31,722 bases of DNA from DATLAN01 sp035527455 (GTDB lineage Bacteria > Planctomycetota > Planctomycetia > Pirellulales > Thermoguttaceae). Positions 1 through 8,711 of this stretch are shown here, piece after piece (positions within the stretch are counted from its first letter, which is position 1; each line of letters opens with the position of its first letter). The notes beneath the pieces are model-generated. The model was not told the origin of the DNA, did no database searches, and was given only the letters and a program-made list of their open reading frames with translations. A program made the position numbers and the translations under genes. The stretch covers positions 1 through 31,722 of the forward strand of contig DATLAN010000070.1 in the NCBI GenBank assembly GCA_035527455.1, given 5' to 3'.

Positions 1-856
1 TTATTATGCACAATTCGTTGTTTGTGTCAACAGGTCTGCGAAAATAGTTCCAAGAATATTTGTGGATAGTGCAAAGACACTATGGGTGCGAAAGCCCCCA
101 CGCGGGCGCGCACATATATAGTTGAATCGAATCGGCCAAACTCGGCCGAAGAAACACCGTGCAAACAGGCGGAAAACAGCGGGCAAACAACGCCGAAACA
201 ACGGGGCAACTATCACAACGCGGGTGAGAAAACAGAGGGCATAGGCAAGATAGTCCCCCCGGGCGCCCCCCATTGCCCGGCTCGGTCCTGCTTAGTAGCT
301 ACCCTCCCGCATTTTGCAATACTGAACATGTGTCTATACATTGCGAACGGTCGCAACATACCGTGTGCTTGCCTCGTTGTAAGAACCGCCCTGACGCATG
401 CGACTTCAGCAAGCCAAAAGTCCGACGTGGGAGCGGCGTTCTTTACAACACCGCATACATCGGGCCGTTCGTGGGCTTGTGCTCGCTGTGGGCAACGGTT
501 ACCTCGACCGGCGAGCAGAGTTCAAGCGCTGAAGGCGGAGAGAGTGGGAGAATTATTGGCGGGGGAGATTGCCGGCGTGGCTGGCCAAGTCAAAGAATGA
601 CGACGAGGTGGGAAGTGTGGCCGGTTGTGGGAGAGGTGGGAGTTGAAGAGGCAGTTGGGGATGTGAACTAACCTGAGAAAGGCTAAGTAAGCCAGGAAAA
701 AGGTGACGCTACGTCTCGGCTGCCACTGCGGAGCTTCAGCCGCGGTATTCCACGCTGGGTTTGAGTGAACGTGCTGGGCGTGGTGTCCCGGGACAATGAT
801 GCCGCAAGACGATTTGACTCACAAGCCGAGACAACTGTTGTCCACCAGGAAATCTA
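1..856. other. Leading region without a convincing gene
   Basis: Open frames exist on both strands, but none has a recognisable domain, a good ribosome binding site or protein-like composition. Visible structure is limited to short inverted repeats: arms at 66-71 and 78-83 (ATAGTG/CACTAT, 6-nt loop), arms at 259-264 and 275-280 (CCGGGC/GCCCGG, 10-nt loop), a perfect 10-nt palindrome at 785-794 and a 13-nt inverted repeat at 830-842. The stretch from about 500 to 670 is rich in GGxGxG purine runs and could be decayed coding sequence. It lies downstream of the last minus-strand gene. Confidence 0.5.
830..842. repeat. 13-nt inverted repeat downstream of the exported unknown gene
   Basis: GACAAC-T-GTTGTC is a perfect inverted repeat with a one-base centre. 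It sits 15 nt beyond the stop codon of the minus-strand gene ending at 857. The one-base centre argues against a normal RNA hairpin terminator and there is no U-tract. It is more like a protein-binding palindrome, or chance. Confidence 0.3.
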
Positions 857-2260
857 TCACCACTTTTCAACCAGCAGTCGCAGTCGCCCTTTGCCTGATT
901 CTGTCAAATCGTCCCGCTGAGCGACGGTGGGCCCCACTTTCTGGTACGTGGTGGTTCCGCTCACGTCTGCGTATCCTGCACCGTACTCTGCCGCGCTGTC
1001 CAAAGACGAAGGAAGGACCCACTCGATCTGCTCGCCGCTGAAACCCACATGCCCGGGCCAGACATACCCGAGGCCCTGCTGGAGCGCTTTCATGTCGATT
1101 CCAGTGGAGAACGTCGGATCGTTGGCCGACTCTCCTGGCGCCCAGCCGCCTCGGAACTCCCATGTGTAGCTCTCCTGTTTTGAATACAATCGCGTAAAGA
1201 TCGGGACCAGTTTGGTCGGTTGCTTTGTGTTGTAACCCATCCAATAGAAGCCTCGCTCCAAACTATTCAAGTCGGGTTTGACCAGATTACCGACGATCGG
1301 CTGAAATCGGACCTTGTCGCGGATGGGGCCCATCGTGGCCACGCGGGCGATGATCTTATCCCAGGGTTTGACCGTGAACCAGAATCGATTTGGGCCGCGC
1401 TGCTGCTTGGGTTCGACTGACTGCTCGCTTGCCGGGGGGGCGTTCGGATAAATCGGAATCGGGTATCGCGTGTCCTCGCGAATCTTCTCGTATTTGCCAT
1501 CATTGTCCCGCGGCATGACCTGCACGAAAAAGACCAGGTTGTCTGATTCGTTCTTGAAGATCACTCGCAAGTGCTTGCGGGGCGAAGCGCCACTTTCGTT
1601 CAAATCGGTTAGCGCCTTCTCCAACTCTTGCAGGCGCTGGTAATACAGATTCATAGCTTTCATGAGGAAGCTGTTTTGCGACTCCAGGCTTCGGAGAATG
1701 AAACCTCCTTGGCCAAGTCGCGTCCGGACCGTCTCTATGGCTGCAATCGCGCTCTCGGCCGCCTGCTTCAGACGCTGTCCCGGCCCGTCCACCACGTCCT
1801 TGATCGCGGAATAGCGCCCGTAGTATCTCTGTTCGTCCGCATCGGTGGGTGGCGTGAGGCGGGTACGAAAATCGGGGAACAGGTCCTCGTAGTATCTCTG
1901 GTCGTCACGTAGCTTCTGCAGGATGATTTCGCTTCCGGCGGCGCTGGTGCGCACCGACTTGTCGACCTGCAAGATCGCGTGGGTAGTAATGGCCGCCAGC
2001 ATCGCTTGACGCTCTTCGTTTCGAGAAATATCCGCGAACGCCAAGCCCCACTGACGCCAGCCTTCCAGGAAGGCATATGAAAAGCCGCTTGTCGTCGGAC
2101 TCACGTACATCAGCATGATCTGCGTTTCGTCCACCAGAGGATTACCGATGGCGTCGATTTCGTCCGCGCTGCTCTGTTGAGCAAAGAGTATCATGGGCAC
2201 GATCAGCGCTGACAGCATCGTGGCCCAACCTTGCTTCCCCTGCCAATGGAAGTGGAACAT
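857..2260 (-). CDS. Exported protein of unknown function, 467 aa
   Basis: I do not recognise this family. The start at 2260 is chosen over 2284 because a near-perfect AAAGGAG lies 6 nt upstream, and because it gives a clear signal peptide: basic and aromatic N-terminus, hydrophobic core LSALIVPMILFA, then a cleavage-like site near QQSSA. The mature protein begins with a helical region (first ~230 residues) containing likely coiled-coil segments and many Glu/Arg/Gln. The C-terminal half is rich in Trp, Tyr, Gly and Pro and looks like beta structure (VFFVQVMPRDND, YTWEFRGGW). It is the last minus-strand gene, 342 nt after the PQQ double-propeller gene, so it may be a separate transcription unit. 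An envelope or surface role is inference from the signal peptide only. Confidence 0.8.
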   Translation of the reverse strand: MFHFHWQGKQGWATMLSALIVPMILFAQQSSADEIDAIGNPLVDETQIMLMYVSPTTSGFSYAFLEGWRQWGLAFADISRNEERQAMLAAITTHAILQVDKSVRTSAAGSEIILQKLRDDQRYYEDLFPDFRTRLTPPTDADEQRYYGRYSAIKDVVDGPGQRLKQAAESAIAAIETVRTRLGQGGFILRSLESQNSFLMKAMNLYYQRLQELEKALTDLNESGASPRKHLRVIFKNESDNLVFFVQVMPRDNDGKYEKIREDTRYPIPIYPNAPPASEQSVEPKQQRGPNRFWFTVKPWDKIIARVATMGPIRDKVRFQPIVGNLVKPDLNSLERGFYWMGYNTKQPTKLVPIFTRLYSKQESYTWEFRGGWAPGESANDPTFSTGIDMKALQQGLGYVWPGHVGFSGEQIEWVLPSSLDSAAEYGAGYADVSGTTTYQKVGPTVAQRDDLTESGKGRLRLLVEKW

Positions 2261-2266
2261 TGAAAA

Positions 2267-2273
2267 CTCCTTT
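2267..2273 (-). promoter_or_regulatory. Ribosome binding site that fixes the start at 2260
   Basis: AAAGGAG on the minus strand, 6 nt before the ATG at 2260. The in-frame ATG at 2284 lies upstream of this site and so is not the likely start. Confidence 0.7.
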
Positions 2274-2602
2274 GCGTTCTGCAACTGCGATAAGACGCCC
2301 GCAAAGTGACCAAACGAGTCCCTCGTCGAGGGCGGCCATCGACCCGACCGGCGGCCGTCACGTCATAAGCCTACTACCGGTGGATGCGCCAGGCTGGACG
2401 GCATGTCCGGTTTTCATGCTCGGAGAGGGCAAGACCACTGCCCTACCACCGAAAAGTCGCTCTTCGGAGGGAGTGCCCTGCAATCCTTTCAGGCTCGACG
2501 CGGACGCAAACAGGGAGTCTGTGCTGGAACCGAGCGGTGGGCCTCGCATTTCGCGGCTGATGGCTCTGGCTATTGGCTTGTATGAGACGGCGTAGTTCAC
2601 TA
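2274..2602. other. Intergenic stretch, nothing identified
   Basis: About 330 nt between the exported unknown gene and the PQQ double-propeller gene. Small open frames on both strands lack a ribosome binding site and protein-like composition. I see no riboswitch or terminator I can defend. A promoter for the gene starting at 2260 would have to lie here if it is not read through from upstream. Confidence 0.4.
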
Positions 2603-5600
2603 CTACTCCCAACCGGCCCGCCTAACACTTGGGGAGATGGTGACGCAAGAGGCCTGAGAGCCCTCGAAGCCATTGGACACGACAACCGTTTCGCTGGGTG
2701 GCATGCCGTGCTTGAATGCCTTGATTTTCAACGTGGTGCCCGGCTTTAGCAGGACAACCGGCGGGGGCGACGGCGACTCGATCATCGGCGGCGTTCCGTC
2801 GAGCGTATAGCGAAGTTCGCATTGCTCCGGTCCCTGTATGGATACGGACAGACCGCCCTCCGCGGCAGTGCTCGCAACGATCGGCTCTGCCACCCTCTCT
2901 TCCAGGGCGACGGTTGCCTTGTTGAGATAGCTGCAGAGGCAGCCCTCGGAGGCATCGGGCATGAGGACCATGCCGCCGACCGGTATGGCGTTGATCCAGC
3001 AACCGGGCCGAATTCCGCCGAAGCTCTGAACGGGCTTGTCGCCCGCGGCACCGCAATAGCCCAGCGTGCCCGAGCGAAACAGGATCAGGTGCCGGCTCGC
3101 CACGGCGGGCCCGCAACCGTACGCCCGTTCGAGTTCGAACCCGTCGATCCTGGTCCCGGTGGTCGAATCGTACGCGTCCGGTTCCAAGATCACGTCACGA
3201 TCTCGAATGATGAATCTGGAACGTTCGCCCCGCACCCCTTTCTGGTCCCAGAGTACGCCACCGTCCGAGATCCGGTAAGCCGTCAGTCTTCCGCCGAACT
3301 CGGAAGGGAGCGTGAACTGGATTTTGGCATAGCCTGTCACCAGGACCCCTTGCGACTCGCTGGCAGCCAGGGTTGTGCCGTAGATGTCGTCCTGGTTTGC
3401 CCAAAGACGTTTGCCGGTCGCCGCATCGAGAGCGACAAGCGTGCCATGGGGATGTTCCTTGGGGGCCGTTTGGCCCGACTTCGAACCGCCCTTTTGATAA
3501 GCGGCGCTGTCGAATTCGGCGATCGGCCGGTCGATGAGAAACACTTGTTTGCCGGTGATGGCGATCGTGTTGTGGCGTATCGAGTCCTTGGCGTCGTATT
3601 GCCAGAGCACCTCGCCGGATTCTGGGTCCATGGCAAACAACGAATGAGATTCCGTATAGACGGCTTCCATGTCCGATTGCCGCCAGAGCCATCGCACATG
3701 GAAGTCCGTATCGGGAATGCTGCCGTAGAGGACGCCGTTCTTGACGGCCAAATATCCCCACGCCTTTCCCGGTTGTGGCACGGCAAGTTCGCCCTGTACG
3801 GTTCCCGTTACCGGATCGATCTTCAGGCAGTGATCCTCCCGGACCAGGTAGAGATGGTCGTTGTCAAGACACATATTCCCGCCGGTCCACGAGCCGGAGT
3901 AGTGGCTCTGGTCCATGTGCTTCTGAATCCCCGGCAGCGACAACCTCCATAATTCGCTGCCGCTGTAAGCGTCGACGCAGAGCAAGGCATCGATCCCTTC
4001 GACGTACATTCGCCCGTCGAGATACAGAGGAGAGGCGCCGCGCCCCTCTCGGTTGGGCATGACCAGGTCGAGGTCCTTGTACCAGCGAGTCGCAAGCGGC
4101 CCCTTCACCACCGTATCCTCCGAATACAGCGTGTTGGCAGGATCATGATGCTGGTGAGTCCAACTGCCCTCGCCGGCGAGTTCTGCATCGAGTTCGACGG
4201 GCATTGCGGACGGGCTGGACTGGAATCGGCCCGTACGCGGAATCAACAGTCGCTGCACTTCGTCCCGAGGGGTATCGGCGCCATTGTCCACGACCAGGTT
4301 CGCAAACCGGTTGGGCAAAGGAGTCTGTTTCGTGTTCGCTACCAGCGCGGTAATATGCGTTCCATAGAGGCCGCGCGTATCGAAGTGTTTCCGCAGGGCG
4401 TCTATCGTTTGCGCGCGTTCGTCAATCACGATGACATGGCGTCCATTCGAGAGAAAGCCCTCGATGACTTCGACGCCATCTCCGCCGAGCATCAGCGTGT
4501 ACCCCGCAACCGGCCTTCGAGCAGGCTGCTCACCGACCGGGAGCGGGTTGTCGGCGGCGGATGCTATCGTATCGCCAGCCTGACGAAACTCCTGCTTGTC
4601 GCCGCCGCTCAGAAAACAGAAAATCTCCCCGCGGTCTGTCGAAGCGACCAACCGCCCGTGGGCATACGCCAAACCATAGACCGTGCCGTTGACGGCATAT
4701 TCGCGGTCAGGCTCCTGACCGTCCAAATCACATACGACGATTTTGCCTGGGAAGCCCGCAACAACATGTTTGCCTGCCACGATGAAGGCCGTCGGCTCGC
4801 CGCTCATCTCGGCAATGGTCTCGTCCGAATCCATGGTGAGCAATCGAGTCGGCTTGCCGTGCCGGTCGGTGCGGCTTTCCTCGCGGTAGGTCGATCGACG
4901 CAGTTTGCCGTCCGTTCCTCCGCCGACATCTGCGTATACGACTCCGTCGGGCGTAACCGCATGTTCATCGCCGCCGGTTTGCCCGGATCCATCCCCCGGC
5001 GCGAAGAAGAGACTGCCGCCCGACCAAAAGGCATTCAAATCCGGCATGACGGACAGTCGCCCCCCACCGCTCTTCTGGTTTCTAGCGAGCAAAAAGTCGA
5101 TGAGTGTGCCGTCCTTCTTGTCGAGAAACGCTGGCACGGCGCGTCCGGTGGGAACGAGCAGGTATTCGCCCAACTCGGCGAAATAACCCTGGGCCGCGAT
5201 GCCGCTGAAGGCGGTGGCCCCGGAATGTGGTTGTGCCATATAGGTATTGCCCGAGGTGTCGTTGCACCAGATCGACTTGCCCGTCTTCGCGTCGATGGCG
5301 TGGACGTAAATCCCATCGGTGGGCCAAATGCCGCAGCCGAAATAGACGACTCCCTCGGAAACGATCGGCGCTCCGCGTACCGGCCAGCGGGAGATGAGTC
5401 GGTCGTTTCCAAGGACCATGCTCTGCTGGGGGCCGCCGCGGAATTTCCACGTCACCGACCCGTCTCGTGCTGAGAGACAATAGAGACAGCCATCGTCGCT
5501 GACCGCGTAGAGCCGACCGTTCGAAATGTACGGGGCGAAGCGAACCGGGCCGCCGGTGAAGAACGTCCAGACGGTTTGGCCGCTCTCGACGTCCCGCGCG

Positions 5601-5947
5601 CAAATCCGGCCATCGGCGGAACTCCCGAAGAAGACTCGCCCCTCGGCAATCACCGGCGCAAAGGAAGCGTCCCACCGCATTCTCGTACCCGGGCCGACCC
5701 ATGCGCGTTGCGGAGGGTTGGCGAGCCGATGCGCCCAATCCGGCGCCAGCGGAGCACGGATCACCTCCGGCGTATAGCCGCTGCGTTGATTATCCATTTG
5801 ATAGCATGGCCAATCGCGTCCGGCCGAGTCATCCTTACTCGTCGCGGCTGCTTGGGCAACCTCTTCGACGCCTGATTGGCAAGTCAGGCCGAGCACGTTG
5901 GCCAGCAGGATAGCAGAAGCAGGGCAGGAAAGTAGAGAAGGCTTCAT
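2603..5947 (-). CDS. Secreted PQQ-like double beta-propeller protein with a buried degenerate methyltransferase-like domain
   Basis: About 1114 aa from the ATG at 5947, chosen because it opens a signal peptide (MKPSLLSCPASAILLANVLG); an ATG at 6049 is in frame but gives no signal. Numbering from 5947: residues ~46-450 hold PQQ/quinoprotein-type blades with recurring G-x-v-W endings (SGQTVWTFF, DGSVTWKFRGG). Residues ~483-573 look like a Rossmann domain of methyltransferase type whose glycine motif is LMLGGDGVE, so SAM binding is doubtful. Residues ~598-1010 are a second set of blades. Residues ~1016-1114 match a chitobiase C-terminal-like beta-sandwich (ELRYTLDGTPP, TLKIKAFKHG). Such propellers in Planctomycetota usually lack shown enzyme activity. 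Given the neighbours, glycan binding or a periplasmic scaffold is plausible but unproven. Confidence 0.85.
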   Translation of the reverse strand: MKPSLLSCPASAILLANVLGLTCQSGVEEVAQAAATSKDDSAGRDWPCYQMDNQRSGYTPEVIRAPLAPDWAHRLANPPQRAWVGPGTRMRWDASFAPVIAEGRVFFGSSADGRICARDVESGQTVWTFFTGGPVRFAPYISNGRLYAVSDDGCLYCLSARDGSVTWKFRGGPQQSMVLGNDRLISRWPVRGAPIVSEGVVYFGCGIWPTDGIYVHAIDAKTGKSIWCNDTSGNTYMAQPHSGATAFSGIAAQGYFAELGEYLLVPTGRAVPAFLDKKDGTLIDFLLARNQKSGGGRLSVMPDLNAFWSGGSLFFAPGDGSGQTGGDEHAVTPDGVVYADVGGGTDGKLRRSTYREESRTDRHGKPTRLLTMDSDETIAEMSGEPTAFIVAGKHVVAGFPGKIVVCDLDGQEPDREYAVNGTVYGLAYAHGRLVASTDRGEIFCFLSGGDKQEFRQAGDTIASAADNPLPVGEQPARRPVAGYTLMLGGDGVEVIEGFLSNGRHVIVIDERAQTIDALRKHFDTRGLYGTHITALVANTKQTPLPNRFANLVVDNGADTPRDEVQRLLIPRTGRFQSSPSAMPVELDAELAGEGSWTHQHHDPANTLYSEDTVVKGPLATRWYKDLDLVMPNREGRGASPLYLDGRMYVEGIDALLCVDAYSGSELWRLSLPGIQKHMDQSHYSGSWTGGNMCLDNDHLYLVREDHCLKIDPVTGTVQGELAVPQPGKAWGYLAVKNGVLYGSIPDTDFHVRWLWRQSDMEAVYTESHSLFAMDPESGEVLWQYDAKDSIRHNTIAITGKQVFLIDRPIAEFDSAAYQKGGSKSGQTAPKEHPHGTLVALDAATGKRLWANQDDIYGTTLAASESQGVLVTGYAKIQFTLPSEFGGRLTAYRISDGGVLWDQKGVRGERSRFIIRDRDVILEPDAYDSTTGTRIDGFELERAYGCGPAVASRHLILFRSGTLGYCGAAGDKPVQSFGGIRPGCWINAIPVGGMVLMPDASEGCLCSYLNKATVALEERVAEPIVASTAAEGGLSVSIQGPEQCELRYTLDGTPPMIESPSPPPVVLLKPGTTLKIKAFKHGMPPSETVVVSNGFEGSQASCVTISPSVRRAGWE

Positions 5948-6268
5948 GGTGTGCGTCCGCCGATAGTGCATCGCTCTTGCAGAATAAATCGGTGATCGAT
6001 CGATGCCTGCGAAACGTGACTGACTTGAGGCAAGCGTCGCCCGATTCATGCGCGCCGCACTCCTGGGGCGCGCCCGTTCCTCGAACTATTCTACTTGAGT
6101 CGGTTTCTGTTTCCCACATTCCGTTTACAGTAGCCGTCTTGAGTTCTGAAAGACCATTCCCAGCAGTTGGTTCAGGCGATTGCGTCAGGACGAGTGCTCT
6201 CATTGCACTTCCCTTCTTGCGAACTTGCTCGGAGCGGTTCGATGCGTGTGTATTGGCTCCATATACCC
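5948..6268. other. Intergenic stretch, nothing identified
   Basis: About 320 nt between the GH95 gene and the PQQ double-propeller gene. It is the largest gap in the run from 19.0 to 2.6 kb, so it could hold a promoter or mark the end of the upstream operon. I see no clear hairpin followed by a U-tract. Confidence 0.4.
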
Positions 6269-8617
6269 TTACCGGCGTTCCAGTGCGTCATCCAGTGTCA
6301 CGCGGTCGCCCGATTTCATTGTCAGCACGATCTCTTTATCGCCATAGCGCACCCTGCACGTCGTGCCCACCAGGCTGCGGATGGTCGCCTCTTCGAGCTT
6401 TCCGTCCTTCCACGCCATGTCCACCTCGAAGCCGCCGCGAGCCCGCAGGCCTTTCGCGGAACCGTTCGGCCAGCCCTTGGGTAGTGCCGGCAGGAGGTGA
6501 ATGAGGTAGGCGTCCGAGCCTTCCTCCTTGAGGTGGCTCTGCAAGAGCATTTCTACCACGGCGGCCGTATAGCCGAAATTCGCATCGATCTGAAAACAGC
6601 CGCCGCCGATCGAGCTGAGCAGGTTCTCGTGGAACCGTCCACGTGCCAACATGAGGCGGAGGATCGTCTGAGCGCGATCTCCATCGAACAGTCGGGCCCA
6701 TGCGGCCGCCCGATGGGCCATGGCCCAACTGGTCGATTCGTTTCCTCGCGCATCAAGCGACACCCTGGCCGCCTCGGCAAGCTTCGGAGTCGTCAGCGGA
6801 GAGATCTGCTTGCCGGAATAGACCGCGATGAAGTGCGAGATGTGGCGATGCGTGTCCTCGGGGTTATCGGCGTCGATGCTCCATTCCTGAAGCTGACCCC
6901 ACGAGCCAATCTGGGGGCCGAGCAGCTTGCCTCGCATCTCGATCACCTTGTCGCGATATTCCGGATCGACCTCCAGGATGCGCGATGCTTCGATGTAGTT
7001 GCTGAACACGTCCCACGCAAGCTGCTGATCGAACGAAACGCCTTGACTGCTCTTGCCGGCCGGGTCCTTCTCGGGACAACCGTGCTCCGGTGAATTTCCG
7101 CCTGGCGACACCAGTGTGCCGTCGGGCCAGGCAACGAGACGGTCCTCCCAGAACTCGCAGAGTTCCTTGAGTACGGGATAGGCTTTCTGGGCCAGGAAGT
7201 CCTTGTCCTGGGTGAACGCATAGTGTTCCCAGAAATGCTGCGCCAGCCAGGTGTTGCACGAGTCGTAATTCTTCGACTCCCCTCCCCCGAAGAGACTGTT
7301 TCCTCCGCAGATTCCCCAACCCCGTTTCCCAGCCTGCGCCTTGCCATAGACCTCGCGGCGCCCCGGAATAATGCTCAGCAAGTAATCACCCAACGGAATC
7401 GCACACTCGGAAAGACCCGTCGGCTCGGCCAGCCAGTAGTTCATCTCCAGATTCAAGTCGCTGTGATAGTCGCAATGCCAGGGTGGATAGGAGCTGTTGT
7501 TCCAGATGCCCTGCAGGTTGGCCGGCGGCGAACCGGGGCGCGAGCAGGCGATCAGCAGATACCTGCCATATTGAAAGAGCATTTCTTCCAATTCGGGGTC
7601 ATCCCACGGCTCCTCGCGCCGCCTGGCCCGTTCATCGGTGGGCAACTCGGCAATGGCCGGGTCGGTCTTGCCGAGATCCAGGCGGACGCTGCCGAACAGG
7701 GCCTCGTGGTCGGCGACGTGCGCGGCCCTGAGCGCCTCGTACGTCTTGGTCGCCGCTGCGTCGACCGTCGCCGTGACTTTCTCGTGCGGATGGTCACCGA
7801 GCCAGCCCGCTTTGCGGTCGGGAACGAACGAAGTGGCAGCAGCAAGCAGGACCGTCAGCGAGTCTGCATTCTCGACGCGGACGGCGTCTTGTTCGGTCAC
7901 GACCTTTCCGCCCTCGTTCAATACCAACGCCTGCGATTCGTATGCCATCCCGTTGGCCAACTCGCCGGTCAGCGTCACCCGGTTCGTCTTGGCCGTCGAC
8001 TTCGGCCCGCGGGCGTCGGTGATGCGAATGGCAGCACTGAGCATGCCCGGCTTGTCGGCGGTGAAACGCAACACCATCACCTGATCGGGGTGGCTACAGA
8101 AATACTCGCGCCGATAAGCCGTGCCTCCGCACACGTATTGGACACGGTGGATCCCGTTTTCCGGATTCAATTCGCGCCGGTAGCCGGCCGCATCGGCATG
8201 ACCCAACTCCACGTACAAGTCGCCGAACGGTTGATAGTCTCCCATATCGCCGGCGGCCTCGCTGCCCGTCCACAGACTTTGCTCGTTGAACTGGATGCGT
8301 TCGGTATGCACGCCGCCGTAGACCGCTCCGCCGAGCGCTCCGTTGCCAACGGGCAGGATGTGCCAATAGTACCGGGGCGCCGGCTGCCGATACCAGAGCA
8401 CCAGCCGACCGTCCGGCGCCGGTGCCATGCCGGTCAACGTGGCCTTTTCCGTATAGACATACTTTGCCTGCTCCTCCGTGGCCAGTTCCCGCCTCCTGTC
8501 TTTCGACAGCGTCTCGGCCGTGCCTTGCTTCAACGGTCCTTCGCCTCGCGACTGGCCGGAAGAAAGAAAGGCGATCAGGCCGGCCAACACGGTAATCCAA
8601 ATACTTCGACTCGTCAT
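6269..8617 (-). CDS. GH95 family alpha-L-fucosidase (or alpha-L-galactosidase), secreted
   Basis: 782 aa from the ATG at 8617, preceded by GGAGAG, opening a signal peptide (MTSRSIWITVLAGLIAFLSSG); an in-frame ATG at 8701 gives a longer non-signal N-terminus. GH95 removes terminal, typically alpha-1,2-linked, L-fucose by inversion. Family landmarks: N-terminal beta-domain (HILPVGNGALGG, FNEQSLWTG), then the alpha/alpha barrel with NLQGIWNNS, SDLNLEMNYW (about 386-395), the putative acid in NSPEHG (E511), GQLQEWSID, THRHISHF and QIDANFG (D678). The usual N-x-N pair in the MNxNLQMNYW-like motif reads D387-L-N389, so the first Asn is Asp. The upstream GH29 gene ends 94 nt away, which fits co-transcription. 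Confidence 0.93.
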   Translation of the reverse strand: MTSRSIWITVLAGLIAFLSSGQSRGEGPLKQGTAETLSKDRRRELATEEQAKYVYTEKATLTGMAPAPDGRLVLWYRQPAPRYYWHILPVGNGALGGAVYGGVHTERIQFNEQSLWTGSEAAGDMGDYQPFGDLYVELGHADAAGYRRELNPENGIHRVQYVCGGTAYRREYFCSHPDQVMVLRFTADKPGMLSAAIRITDARGPKSTAKTNRVTLTGELANGMAYESQALVLNEGGKVVTEQDAVRVENADSLTVLLAAATSFVPDRKAGWLGDHPHEKVTATVDAAATKTYEALRAAHVADHEALFGSVRLDLGKTDPAIAELPTDERARRREEPWDDPELEEMLFQYGRYLLIACSRPGSPPANLQGIWNNSSYPPWHCDYHSDLNLEMNYWLAEPTGLSECAIPLGDYLLSIIPGRREVYGKAQAGKRGWGICGGNSLFGGGESKNYDSCNTWLAQHFWEHYAFTQDKDFLAQKAYPVLKELCEFWEDRLVAWPDGTLVSPGGNSPEHGCPEKDPAGKSSQGVSFDQQLAWDVFSNYIEASRILEVDPEYRDKVIEMRGKLLGPQIGSWGQLQEWSIDADNPEDTHRHISHFIAVYSGKQISPLTTPKLAEAARVSLDARGNESTSWAMAHRAAAWARLFDGDRAQTILRLMLARGRFHENLLSSIGGGCFQIDANFGYTAAVVEMLLQSHLKEEGSDAYLIHLLPALPKGWPNGSAKGLRARGGFEVDMAWKDGKLEEATIRSLVGTTCRVRYGDKEIVLTMKSGDRVTLDDALERR

Positions 8618-8622
8618 GGTTG

Positions 8623-8628
8623 CTCTCC
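8623..8628 (-). promoter_or_regulatory. Ribosome binding site deciding the GH95 start
   Basis: GGAGAG on the minus strand, 5 nt before the ATG at 8617. Together with the signal peptide that follows, it favours this start over the in-frame ATG at 8701. Confidence 0.6.
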
Positions 8629-8711
8629 AAGTCATGTCTCTTGTCACGGGTTGTCTTGCTTCACTTCCCGTTTCGGCCGGGCCTGAAACTGCGTGAAGCA
8701 TCAGCCACTCC

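Noticed and set aside
82..600. Plus-strand open frame of 172 codons in the leading region
   Set aside because: Composition is not protein-like in the first 120 residues and there is no ribosome binding site; only the last 25 residues look helical, too little to call a gene.
4145..5473. Plus-strand open frame of 442 codons opposite the PQQ double-propeller gene
   Set aside because: Shadow; no domain and no start signal.
7223..8686. Plus-strand open frame of 487 codons opposite the GH95 gene
   Set aside because: Shadow; the minus strand has unambiguous GH95 motifs.
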